Positions 9,768-17,308 of a stretch of DNA of 64,000 bases are shown here, piece after piece. The position numbers and the translations under genes are program-made. Source of the stretch: DATBVX01 sp963724625 (GTDB taxonomy: Bacteria > Pseudomonadota > Gammaproteobacteria > Steroidobacterales > Steroidobacteraceae); contig CAVRVO010000013.1 of NCBI GenBank assembly GCA_963724625.1, positions 62,001 to 126,000 on the forward strand. Reading direction: 5' to 3'. Under the pieces are notes generated by a model that made no database searches, was not told the origin of the DNA, and saw only the letters and a list, made by a program, of their open reading frames with translations. The first letter of the stretch is position 1; each line of letters begins with the position of its first letter.

Positions 9768-10829
9768 ATGACCAGCGTGTCCATGCGACAGATGCTGGAA
9801 GCGGGTGTTCATTTCGGACATCAGACCCGCTTCTGGAACCCGAAGATGGCCCCCTACATCTTTGGCGAGCGTAACAAGATCCACATCATCAATCTCGAGA
9901 AGACCCAGCCTCTGTATGCGGAGGCGGCGAACTTCATCAAGGCGGTCATTGCCGACGGCGGCAAAGTGCTGTTCGTCGGCACCAAGCGTTCGGCGCGCGA
10001 GGCTGTGCAAAAAGAAGCCGCTCGTTGTGGCATGCCTTACGTCAACCAGCGCTGGCTGGGAGGAATGCTCACGAATTTCAAGACCATCCGTCAGTCGATC
10101 AAGCGTCTGACGGAGCTCGATGAGCTGCAGACGAGCGGTGCCCTGGACAAGCGCGGCAAGAAAGAGGCCCAGTCCCTGCGCCGCGAGATGGAAAAGCTCA
10201 ACCGGAGCCTGGGTGGCATCAAGGAGATGGGTGCCCTGCCTGATGCTCTGTTCGTCATCGACGTGGGGCACGAGGAGATCGCGGTTCACGAGGCGCAAAA
10301 GCTCGGCATTCCGGTAGTAGCGGTCGTTGATACCAACTGCTCTCCGGACGGCATTGACTACGTCATCCCGGGCAATGACGACGCCATGCGCGCCATCCAG
10401 CTCTATGCCATCGGCATCGCGGAAGCCATCAACGAAGGCAAGCAGTCGATTCCGGAGGTACCGGCCGGTGAGGACGAGTTCGTTGAGTTGGACGAGGAGG
10501 GCAACCCCAAGAAGAAGACCGCGCGGCGCAGACCGGCGCCGCCGAAGAAGAAGGCCGCAATTCGGCGCAAGCCGGCTGTGAAAGCGCTGGCGACCGAGGC
10601 GCCCCACCCCGAGACGGCTGCGGTGGATGCGGTTGCCGTCGATGCGGTTGCCGTCGATGCGGTTGCGGTCGATGTGGCGGACAGCGACGGCGACGAACCA
10701 GATGACCTGGTGGGAGCCGCGGAGCGCTTTGCCGCGCGCCGGCATGTCCCGGCGAGACGCAAGGTTGCCACCAAGCCAGAGGGCGGCGGTGATACCGGCG
10801 CGGGACCCGCAGGCAATGCGGGCGCATAG
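9768..10829 (+). CDS. rpsB: 30S ribosomal protein S2 with a long C-terminal tail
   Basis: Small-subunit protein needed for S1 recruitment. The S2 core spans about residues 1-228 with family blocks MLEAGVHFGHQTRFWNPKM, GTKRSAREAVQ, RWLGGMLTNF and VDTNCSPDGIDYVIPGNDDA. The protein is 353 residues, whereas S2 is usually about 240-250. The extra ~125 residues are low-complexity: a Lys/Arg/Pro stretch (KKKTARRRPAPPKKK), a repeated Asp-Ala-Val-Ala-Val segment, then an acidic and a basic patch. The frame is continuous into the tail, which looks like a real extension. tsf follows 81 bases on. Confidence 0.97.
   Translation: MTSVSMRQMLEAGVHFGHQTRFWNPKMAPYIFGERNKIHIINLEKTQPLYAEAANFIKAVIADGGKVLFVGTKRSAREAVQKEAARCGMPYVNQRWLGGMLTNFKTIRQSIKRLTELDELQTSGALDKRGKKEAQSLRREMEKLNRSLGGIKEMGALPDALFVIDVGHEEIAVHEAQKLGIPVVAVVDTNCSPDGIDYVIPGNDDAMRAIQLYAIGIAEAINEGKQSIPEVPAGEDEFVELDEEGNPKKKTARRRPAPPKKKAAIRRKPAVKALATEAPHPETAAVDAVAVDAVAVDAVAVDVADSDGDEPDDLVGAAERFAARRHVPARRKVATKPEGGGDTGAGPAGNAGA
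10626..10670 (+). repeat. Three tandem copies of a 15-bp unit inside rpsB
   Basis: The unit GATGCGGTTGCCGTC is repeated at 10626-10640, 10641-10655 and 10656-10670 (the last has one substitution), with a partial fourth copy after it. Each copy encodes Asp-Ala-Val-Ala-Val in the S2 tail. A 15-bp unit preserves the frame, so copy number could vary without breaking the gene. Confidence 0.9.
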
Positions 10830-10910
10830 CCCGCATCGGTCGGTTCACACGGCTGAGGCATATCGCTCCGCGGCATCGCGCCGCGGACTCCATTTCGAGG
10901 TTCCAGGACG

Positions 10911-11768
10911 ATGACAATCACGGCAGAAGCGGTCAAACAACTGCGAGAGCGCACCGGCGCCGGCATGATGGAATGCAAAAAGGCGCTGGTAGAGTCGGCG
11001 GGTAACCTCGATGCCGCCGCCGACCTGATGCGTCGGCAAGGCCTGGCGAAGGCTGACAAGAAGGCGGCTCGTGTCGCTGCCGAAGGTCTCATCGTCGTCG
11101 AACGCTCGAGCGATGGCCTGACGGCCGCCATCGTAGAAGTGAACTGCGAGACCGATTTCGTCGCGCGCGAGCACAGTTTCCGGGCCTTCGCTGCGCTGAT
11201 CGGTCGGTTGGCGCTCAAGAGCCATGCCCGTGACGTAGCGGAGCTGCTCGGCCAGAGGAGTGACTCGGGCGAAACGCTGGAAGAGCACCGGCGTGCGTTG
11301 GTTGCCAAGATCGGCGAAAACATCAACGTGCGGCGCGTGGCGACGCTGACGGCCCCGACCGCGCTGGGGACCTATGTGCACGGGATGCGAATCGGCGTGC
11401 TGGTGGCCCTAAAGGGTGGGAACGACGAGCTCGCGAAGGACCTGGCGATGCACATCGCCGCGGCGAATCCCCAGTACATCCAGCCGTCCGACGTGCCCGC
11501 CGACATCGTCGATCGCGAGCGCGGCATCCTGCGGGATCAGGCGGCTGGCGAAGGCAAGGGCAAGACTCCGGAGATCGTCGGCAAGATGGTGGAAGGACGG
11601 CTGCGCAAGTACCTGAACGAGATTGCGTTGACCGGACAGCCGTTCGTTAAGGACCAGGACGTGAGTGTTGAAAAACTGCTCAAGCAGGGCAACGCCAGCG
11701 TTACCGAGATGGTCCGCTTCGAGGTCGGGCTAGGGCTGGAGAAGAAACAGGGCGACGGCAAGCATTGA
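10911..11768 (+). CDS. tsf: Elongation factor Ts
   Basis: Guanine nucleotide exchange factor for EF-Tu. 285 residues, close to E. coli's 283. The N-terminal UBA-like domain carries the signature LRERTGAGMMECKKAL (11-26), and the exchange core has EVNCETDFVAR. ATG 10911 follows CCAGGACG. It forms the usual rpsB-tsf pair and is followed by a perfect inverted repeat before pyrH. Confidence 0.98.
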   Translation: MTITAEAVKQLRERTGAGMMECKKALVESAGNLDAAADLMRRQGLAKADKKAARVAAEGLIVVERSSDGLTAAIVEVNCETDFVAREHSFRAFAALIGRLALKSHARDVAELLGQRSDSGETLEEHRRALVAKIGENINVRRVATLTAPTALGTYVHGMRIGVLVALKGGNDELAKDLAMHIAAANPQYIQPSDVPADIVDRERGILRDQAAGEGKGKTPEIVGKMVEGRLRKYLNEIALTGQPFVKDQDVSVEKLLKQGNASVTEMVRFEVGLGLEKKQGDGKH

Positions 11769-11774
11769 TCCTTA

Positions 11775-11798
11775 AGAACCCTGCCAAGGCAGGGTTCT
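11775..11798 (+). terminator. Inverted repeat after tsf, likely weak terminator or attenuator
   Basis: AGAACCCTGCC (11775-11785) and GGCAGGGTTCT (11788-11798) are perfect inverted copies separated by AA; sterically this gives a 10-bp stem with a four-base loop. Only a short T-poor stretch follows (CTATAATT), so termination is probably partial. That would allow ribosomal genes to be expressed above pyrH and the cell-envelope genes downstream. Confidence 0.55.
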
Positions 11799-11799
11799 C

Positions 11800-11805
11800 T
11801 ATAAT
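11800..11805 (+). promoter_or_regulatory. Perfect -10 hexamer before pyrH
   Basis: TATAAT at 11800-11805 begins two bases after the tsf hairpin and 23 bases before the pyrH ATG. No good -35 lies 16-18 bases upstream because that span is the hairpin. If used, the promoter would be weak or activator-dependent, and transcription would start near 11812. Confidence 0.3.
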
Positions 11806-11827
11806 TGGTTCCCCCGGGGGCGTTCGA

Positions 11828-12562
11828 ATGAGTCAGAACGACAAGCAGCCACGCTATCGGCGCATCCTGGTGAAGCTGAGCGGCGAGGCACTGCTCGGGA
11901 ACGTCGAGTACGGCATCGATCCGGCGATGCTCAAGCGCATCGCCACCGAGATTCTGGATGTCACGCAACTCGGCGTCCAAGTGGCGGTGGTCATCGGGGG
12001 CGGGAACATTTTCCGCGGCGCCGGCCTGGCCCGCGCTGGTATGGACCGAGTCACTGCGGATCACATGGGCATGCTCGCCACGGTGATGAACGCGCTCGCG
12101 ATGCAGGATGCCCTCGAGAGCCTCGGAGTGTTTGCACGCGTGATGTCGGCGCTGCGCATCAACGAGGTCTGCGAGGATTACATCCGCAGGCGCGCGGTCC
12201 GGCACCTCGAAAAGGACCGCGTGGTGATCTTCGCCGCGGGCACCGGCAATCCCTTCTTCACTACCGACACGGCCGCGAGCTTGCGCGCCATCGAGATTAA
12301 TGCGGAAGTGCTGCTCAAGGCGACCAAGGTCAGCGGCGTCTATTCGGACGACCCAGTCAAGAATCCGGCCGCCAAGCACTATTCACGCCTGACGTTCGAC
12401 CAGGTGCTGACAGAGAAGCTCAATGTCATGGACGCGACGGCCATCGTCATGTGCCGCGACAACAACCTGGCCCTGCAGGTCTTCAATCTGAACGTTCCCG
12501 GCGATCTCATGAAGATCGTGCTGGGACAAAACGTGGGGACGATCGTCGACAATGGGGCGTAA
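11828..12562 (+). CDS. pyrH: UMP kinase
   Basis: Phosphorylates UMP to UDP; hexameric bacterial enzyme of the amino-acid kinase fold. Motifs: KLSGEAL near the N-terminus (phosphate binding), VIGGGNIFRG (nucleotide loop), MGMLATVMNALAMQDALE (UMP contacts), TGNPFFTTDTAA, and KVSGVYSDDP near the C-terminus. ATG 11828 gives 244 residues, close to E. coli's 241; a longer frame to 11765 would begin inside the terminator hairpin and is unlikely. frr follows after 29 bases. Confidence 0.97.
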   Translation: MSQNDKQPRYRRILVKLSGEALLGNVEYGIDPAMLKRIATEILDVTQLGVQVAVVIGGGNIFRGAGLARAGMDRVTADHMGMLATVMNALAMQDALESLGVFARVMSALRINEVCEDYIRRRAVRHLEKDRVVIFAAGTGNPFFTTDTAASLRAIEINAEVLLKATKVSGVYSDDPVKNPAAKHYSRLTFDQVLTEKLNVMDATAIVMCRDNNLALQVFNLNVPGDLMKIVLGQNVGTIVDNGA

Positions 12563-12591
12563 ACGGGCCTCACGCCCCCGGGGGATCATCG

Positions 12592-13149
12592 ATGCTTGAA
12601 GACATCAAGAAGGACGCCGTACAGCGCATGGACAAATGCGTCGTGGCGTTTCGTAATGACCTGAAGAAACACCGCACTGGCCGTGCACATCCGAGCCTCG
12701 TCGAGCACCTGAAAGTGGAGTACTACGGTAACGATGTGCCACTGATGCAGGTCGCCAGCATCAACGTCGAGGACGCGCGCACGCTGGCTGTCAGCCCGTG
12801 GGACAAGTCCATGGTCCAGGTGATCGAAAAGGCGATCATGAAGTCAGATCTGGGTCTCACCCCGGCAACCGCCGGCCAGGTGATCCGGATTCCGCTGCCG
12901 CCCCTCACGGAGGAGCGCCGCCGGGAACTCACGAAAGTGGTGCGCGCGGAGGCGGAGAATGCGCGCGTTCATGTTCGCAACGTACGTCGCGACGTCATGA
13001 ACGAGCTCAAGGAGCGGCTCAAGAAAAAGCTCATCTCCCAGGACGACGATCGACGCGCCCATGATGAGGTGCAGAAGCTCACCGACAAGCACGTGGCCGA
13101 AATCGACCAGGTGCTCGCCGAGAAAGAGAAGGAGCTGATGCAAGTCTGA
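12592..13149 (+). CDS. frr: Ribosome recycling factor
   Basis: Splits post-termination ribosomes together with EF-G. 185 residues, the standard length. The start MLEDIKKDAVQRM, the HRTGRAHPSLVEHLKVEYYG block and the C-terminal helical bundle (RRDVMNELKERLKKKLISQDD) match the family. ATG 12592 is chosen over upstream in-frame codons, which lie inside pyrH. It sits between pyrH and uppS, as in E. coli. Confidence 0.97.
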   Translation: MLEDIKKDAVQRMDKCVVAFRNDLKKHRTGRAHPSLVEHLKVEYYGNDVPLMQVASINVEDARTLAVSPWDKSMVQVIEKAIMKSDLGLTPATAGQVIRIPLPPLTEERRRELTKVVRAEAENARVHVRNVRRDVMNELKERLKKKLISQDDDRRAHDEVQKLTDKHVAEIDQVLAEKEKELMQV

Positions 13150-13157
13150 TCGCACCG

Positions 13158-13907
13158 ATGTCCCGACCGCTTCCCGCCCCTGTCCCGAACTCACTGCCGC
13201 GTCACGTCGCCATCATCATGGATGGCAACGGGCGCTGGGCGCAGGCGCGCGGGCAGATGCGCCATTCGGGGCACAAGGCAGGCCTGGGCCCGGTGCGGAT
13301 TGCAATCGAGGCCTGTGCCGAGCTCGGCATCGAAGTACTGACGCTGTTCGCGTTTTCGAGTGAGAACTGGCGCCGGCCCGCCGACGAAGTCAGCCGGCTG
13401 ATGGAATTGTTCATGGAAGCACTCGACCGCGAAGTAGCCGAGCTCAATGCACAGGGCGTGCGCGTGCGCTTCATCGGCGAACGGCGTTCTCTGTCCGTAC
13501 GGTTGCAGAGCCGACTCAATGAAGCCGAGGACCTGACACGCGTCAACCAGAGGCTCAACCTGGTGCTCGCGGTCGGCTACGGCGGGCGCTGGGATGTGGC
13601 ACACGCGGTCCGCGCTCTTGCGCGCCGGTGCACGAGCGGAGCGCTGACGCCCGATGCAATCGACGAAGCACTCATTCAGTCAGAGCTGGCGTTAGGTGAG
13701 CTCCCGGATCCTGACCTGTTCATCCGCACCGGGGGCGAGCGACGCATCAGCAACTTCCTGCTCTGGAACCTGGCCTACACGGAGCTCTATTTCTGCGACA
13801 CGCTGTGGCCAGACTTCGATCGCGCCGAGTTCGATCAGGCACTGGAGTTCTTCGCAGGTCGGCAGCGCCGCTTCGGTACGACGGACGTGCACGTGGTCGC
13901 GCGCTGA
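13158..13907 (+). CDS. uppS: Undecaprenyl diphosphate synthase (cis-prenyltransferase)
   Basis: Makes the C55 lipid carrier used for peptidoglycan and O-antigen. The catalytic Asp is in IIMDGNGRWA (Asp22), followed by HSGHKAG, the FAFSSENWRRP block and RTGGERRISNFLLWN near the C-terminus. 249 residues, normal length. It overlaps cdsA by TGATG, linking two lipid-precursor steps. Confidence 0.97.
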   Translation: MSRPLPAPVPNSLPRHVAIIMDGNGRWAQARGQMRHSGHKAGLGPVRIAIEACAELGIEVLTLFAFSSENWRRPADEVSRLMELFMEALDREVAELNAQGVRVRFIGERRSLSVRLQSRLNEAEDLTRVNQRLNLVLAVGYGGRWDVAHAVRALARRCTSGALTPDAIDEALIQSELALGELPDPDLFIRTGGERRISNFLLWNLAYTELYFCDTLWPDFDRAEFDQALEFFAGRQRRFGTTDVHVVAR

Positions 13908-14725
13908 TGCTTCGCCAGCGAGTACTCACCGCCGTCGTGCTGGGCCTGGCGCTGCTCGCAGTGATCCTGTGGCTCCCGGCCGAAGCTTCGCTCGCAGTGT
14001 TTGCAGTGGTCGTGCTCGCGGGTGCGTGGGAATGGTCGGTGTTCCCGCGCTTCCCGGTAGTGGCCACGCGTTGGATATATGTCCTGTGCGTCGCGCTCGC
14101 GATGGCGATGATGTGGGTCTACTCGCAGAGCGAACGGCACCTGCACACCCTGCTGCTCGTGGCGCTGGTTTGGTGGATCTTGGCGTTTTTCTGGGTCAGC
14201 CTTGCGCCTGCCACGCAAAGCCGCGCAGGCGTGGCGGGAAGCGGGCTCTTTGTGCTGGTGCCTGCGTGGGTGGCTATCTCTCACCTTTATCTGCAGCCCG
14301 GCACTGGCCTTGCGACGCGCGGACCGCAACTCGTGCTGTTCCTGCTGCTGCTGGTCTGGGCAGCCGATACGGGAGCCTTCTTTGCCGGCCGGCGCTTCGG
14401 CCGAATCAAGCTGGCGCCCCAGGTCAGCCCCAGCAAGACCTGGGAGGGCGTGTTGGGTGGGCTTCTCGCCGCCGTGGCCGTTGCTGCGATCGGGGCGTGG
14501 TGGTTTAACTTGCGGCGCGTTGCCTTCCTCTCATTGTGCGTGGCGGTCGTGCTGATCTCGATTGTCGGTGATCTCACTGAGAGCATGTTCAAGCGCTATG
14601 CGGGACTAAAGGACAGCGGCTCCGTATTTCCGGGACACGGCGGTGTGCTGGATCGCATCGACAGCATTACCGCGGCGGCTCCAACGTTCCTGCTGGGGCT
14701 CAGCTGGATGGAATCTCAACCGTGA
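13907..14725 (+). CDS. cdsA: Phosphatidate cytidylyltransferase (CDP-diglyceride synthase)
   Basis: Multi-pass inner-membrane enzyme that makes CDP-diacylglycerol for all phospholipids. 272 residues with about eight hydrophobic segments. Key blocks are WAADTGAFFAGRRFGRIKL, SPSKTWEGVLGG, and the signature around KDSGSVFPGHGGVLDRIDS. ATG 13907 overlaps the uppS stop; dxr starts inside the cdsA stop (GTGA). Confidence 0.96.
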   Translation: MLRQRVLTAVVLGLALLAVILWLPAEASLAVFAVVVLAGAWEWSVFPRFPVVATRWIYVLCVALAMAMMWVYSQSERHLHTLLLVALVWWILAFFWVSLAPATQSRAGVAGSGLFVLVPAWVAISHLYLQPGTGLATRGPQLVLFLLLLVWAADTGAFFAGRRFGRIKLAPQVSPSKTWEGVLGGLLAAVAVAAIGAWWFNLRRVAFLSLCVAVVLISIVGDLTESMFKRYAGLKDSGSVFPGHGGVLDRIDSITAAAPTFLLGLSWMESQP

Positions 14726-15936
14726 AGGGCGTGGTCATTCTGGGCTCCACGGGGAGCGTCGGTGCGAGCACGCTCGATGTGATCGCGCGGCATCGCGACG
14801 CGCTGCGCGTTGTCGCCCTGACTGCGAGGTCCAACGACGCGCGACTGTTCGAACAATGCCTGGAACATCGCCCGGATGTGGCTGTGCTGGTCGACTGGGT
14901 TGCCGCCGCACGATTGGCCGAGCGGCTGAAGGCCGCCGGTCTCACAACGCGTGTGCTGCGCGGGGAAGCAGCTCTCGAAGAGGTCGCGCGCCTGCCCGAA
15001 AACGACATTGTCATGGCGGCGATCGTCGGGGCGGCGGGACTCCTTCCGACTCTTGCCGCCGCCCGGGCTGGAAAGCGGTTGCTGCTCGCCAATAAGGAGG
15101 CCTTGGTGATGTCGGGAAGCCTGCTGATCGAGGCCGTGCGCGCGAGCGGCGCTCAGCTCATCCCGATCGACAGCGAGCACAATGCGATCTTTCAATGCCT
15201 TCCCTCAGCGGCAGTTGCCGGGGAGCGCCCGCCGGGCTTGCGCCGGATCCTCCTCACGGCTTCGGGCGGTCCTTTCCTGAGCACGCCATCCGAGGAACTA
15301 TGCAAGGTAACGCCCGACCAGGCCTGCGCGCATCCAAACTGGGTGATGGGCCGCAAGATATCAGTGGACTCTGCGACGCTGATGAACAAGGGCCTGGAGC
15401 TGATCGAAGCCTGCTGGCTATTCGGCGTGACGCCGGACGACATCGAGGTGGTTGTTCATCCGCAGAGCGTGGTGCATTCGATGGTCGAGTACCTCGACGG
15501 CTCGGTGCTGGCACAACTCGGCAACCCGGACATGCGCACACCGATTTCACATGCGCTGTCCTGGCCGCAGCGCTGGGAGTCTGGAGTCAAACCGCTGGAT
15601 ATCGTCGGTCTGGGACGATTGACGTTCGAGGCACCAGATCTGGAGCGCTTTCCGTGTTTGCGTCTGGCGCAGCGTGCGGCGCGCGCGGGAGGTACCATGC
15701 CTGCCATTCTGAACGCCGCGAACGAAACCGCAGTGCAAGCATTTCTGGATGGCCATCTGAACTTTACGTGCATCCCGATGGTCATTGAGGGCGTGCTCAA
15801 CTGCGCGGCAGCGGCACCCGTGCCGAACCTGGAAACCATTCTTGCCGCTGACAGTGCGGCGCGGCAAGCTGCCGCGGATCTGATTGCGCGCCTGGATGGT
15901 GCGGCCCCTGACTCGGTTGCGGGAGCCCTAGGCTGA
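14722..15936 (+). CDS. dxr: 1-deoxy-D-xylulose 5-phosphate reductoisomerase
   Basis: NADPH- and metal-dependent first committed step of the MEP isoprenoid pathway. Starts at GTG 14722. NADPH loop GSTGSVGASTLDV (8-20), NKEALVM, the active-site block IPIDSEHNAIFQCL, TASGGPF, and NWVMGRKISVDSATLMNKGLE are all present. 404 residues. ispD and ispF of the same pathway lie 20 kb downstream. The stop overlaps the rseP start (TGATG). Confidence 0.97.
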   Translation: MKGVVILGSTGSVGASTLDVIARHRDALRVVALTARSNDARLFEQCLEHRPDVAVLVDWVAAARLAERLKAAGLTTRVLRGEAALEEVARLPENDIVMAAIVGAAGLLPTLAAARAGKRLLLANKEALVMSGSLLIEAVRASGAQLIPIDSEHNAIFQCLPSAAVAGERPPGLRRILLTASGGPFLSTPSEELCKVTPDQACAHPNWVMGRKISVDSATLMNKGLELIEACWLFGVTPDDIEVVVHPQSVVHSMVEYLDGSVLAQLGNPDMRTPISHALSWPQRWESGVKPLDIVGLGRLTFEAPDLERFPCLRLAQRAARAGGTMPAILNAANETAVQAFLDGHLNFTCIPMVIEGVLNCAAAAPVPNLETILAADSAARQAAADLIARLDGAAPDSVAGALG

Positions 15937-17285
15937 TGCCGGTTGCCATCTCGATCCTCGCGTTCATCGTAGCGATCAGCGTCCTGGTCGCGGTGCATGA
16001 ATTTGGTCATTTCTGGGTCGCCAAACGGCTCGGCTTCAAGGTGCTGCGCTTTTCGATCGGCTTTGGGCGCCCGCTCTGGATGCGAACGGCGGGTAGCGAT
16101 CGCACCGAGTACGTGATCGCCGCGATACCACTCGGCGGCTATGTGAAGCTTCTCGACGAACGCGAGGGTCCGGTCGCCGCGGCGGAGCTCGGTCGTTCCT
16201 TCACGCGTCGGCCGGTCTGGCAGCGGCTTCTGGTACTGAGCGCGGGGCCAGCGTTCAACTTCCTTTTCGCGGTCATCGCTTATTGGGTTCTATTCATGTG
16301 GGGTGTGCCGCAAACACATCCGGTGGTTGGCGAGGTCGTACTCAACTCGCACGCCGCGCAGGCAGGTCTGAAGCCGCATGACGAGATTCTCCTGGTCGGT
16401 GAGCAGCGCACCGCGGATCCCAAGGCCGTGATCTTTGCCTTGCTCGAGGATCTGCTGGACGACGGTCAAGTGAAACTTCACGTGCGTGGTGCTGACAACC
16501 TTGAGCGCGATGTGCAGCTCAGCGTCCCAGATCCCCGCGAGCGGCATGGGCTCACTGAGCCGGGGGCGCTTCTGACGGGTATCGGGTTTGATTTCCGCGC
16601 GCCGGAAGTGCCGCCCATCATCGACAAGCCGGTTCCGGACGGTCCCGCCGAGCAGGCAGGGATCAAGTCTGGTGATCGCGTACTCGCGGTCGATGAGCAA
16701 CCGGTGGCGACGAGCACCGAGTTTCGCGATTACATCAGCAAGCGTCCTGGCGAGCGGGTGATCCTGACGCTGCGCGGCAGCGACGGGGAGCGCAATGTTG
16801 CGGTCACGGTTCGCGCCGAACAGGAAGGGGCGAGCACCGTGGGACGAATCGGAGTCGAGCTGCAGCGCGCCGAGCTCGAACGCCTCGGACCTGTCGCCGC
16901 CCTTGGACGTGCGAGTGGCGAGACCTGGAGCATGTCTCAGCTCACCGTGAGCATGCTGTGGAACATGATCATGGGGCGCGTCTCGGTGAAGAACATCAGC
17001 GGCCCGATCAACATCGCCGCATTCGCCGGTGAAACCGCACGAGTAGGGTTGCGGCCGTTCCTGACGTTCCTGGCCATCGTCAGCATCAGCCTCGGTGTGC
17101 TCAACCTGCTGCCGATTCCGATCCTGGATGGCGGGCAGATGCTGTTTCAGGTGATCGAGCTCGCCAAGGGCAGTCCACTGTCGGAGCGTGCGCAGGTGTT
17201 CGGTCAGCAAGTCGGCATTGCCCTGCTGCTGCTGCTGATGAGTCTCGCTTTCTACAACGACATCACCTCGCGCTTCTTGAACTAG
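15936..17285 (+). CDS. rseP: RIP metalloprotease RseP (site-2 protease)
   Basis: Intramembrane zinc protease that cuts RseA after DegS and so releases sigma-E; it also clears signal peptides. 449 residues. The zinc motif HEFGH is at 21-25 within the first membrane segment, two PDZ domains lie in the periplasmic part, and the third zinc ligand is Asp398 in NLLPIPILDGGQ. Its target RseA is encoded in this same window (53.5 kb), so the signalling pathway is largely represented here. bamA follows after 23 bases. Confidence 0.96.
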   Translation: MPVAISILAFIVAISVLVAVHEFGHFWVAKRLGFKVLRFSIGFGRPLWMRTAGSDRTEYVIAAIPLGGYVKLLDEREGPVAAAELGRSFTRRPVWQRLLVLSAGPAFNFLFAVIAYWVLFMWGVPQTHPVVGEVVLNSHAAQAGLKPHDEILLVGEQRTADPKAVIFALLEDLLDDGQVKLHVRGADNLERDVQLSVPDPRERHGLTEPGALLTGIGFDFRAPEVPPIIDKPVPDGPAEQAGIKSGDRVLAVDEQPVATSTEFRDYISKRPGERVILTLRGSDGERNVAVTVRAEQEGASTVGRIGVELQRAELERLGPVAALGRASGETWSMSQLTVSMLWNMIMGRVSVKNISGPINIAAFAGETARVGLRPFLTFLAIVSISLGVLNLLPIPILDGGQMLFQVIELAKGSPLSERAQVFGQQVGIALLLLLMSLAFYNDITSRFLN

Positions 17286-17308
17286 TACCCACGAGAACCG
17301 GGCCCTTA

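Noticed and set aside
9576..10745. 389-codon minus-strand frame opposite rpsB
   Set aside because: Antisense to a well-conserved gene; long shadow frames are common in GC-rich DNA and this one has no family similarity.
11811..11820. CCCCCGGGGG palindrome before pyrH as a second terminator
   Set aside because: No loop can form within ten self-complementary bases and no T run follows; likely chance in GC-rich sequence.
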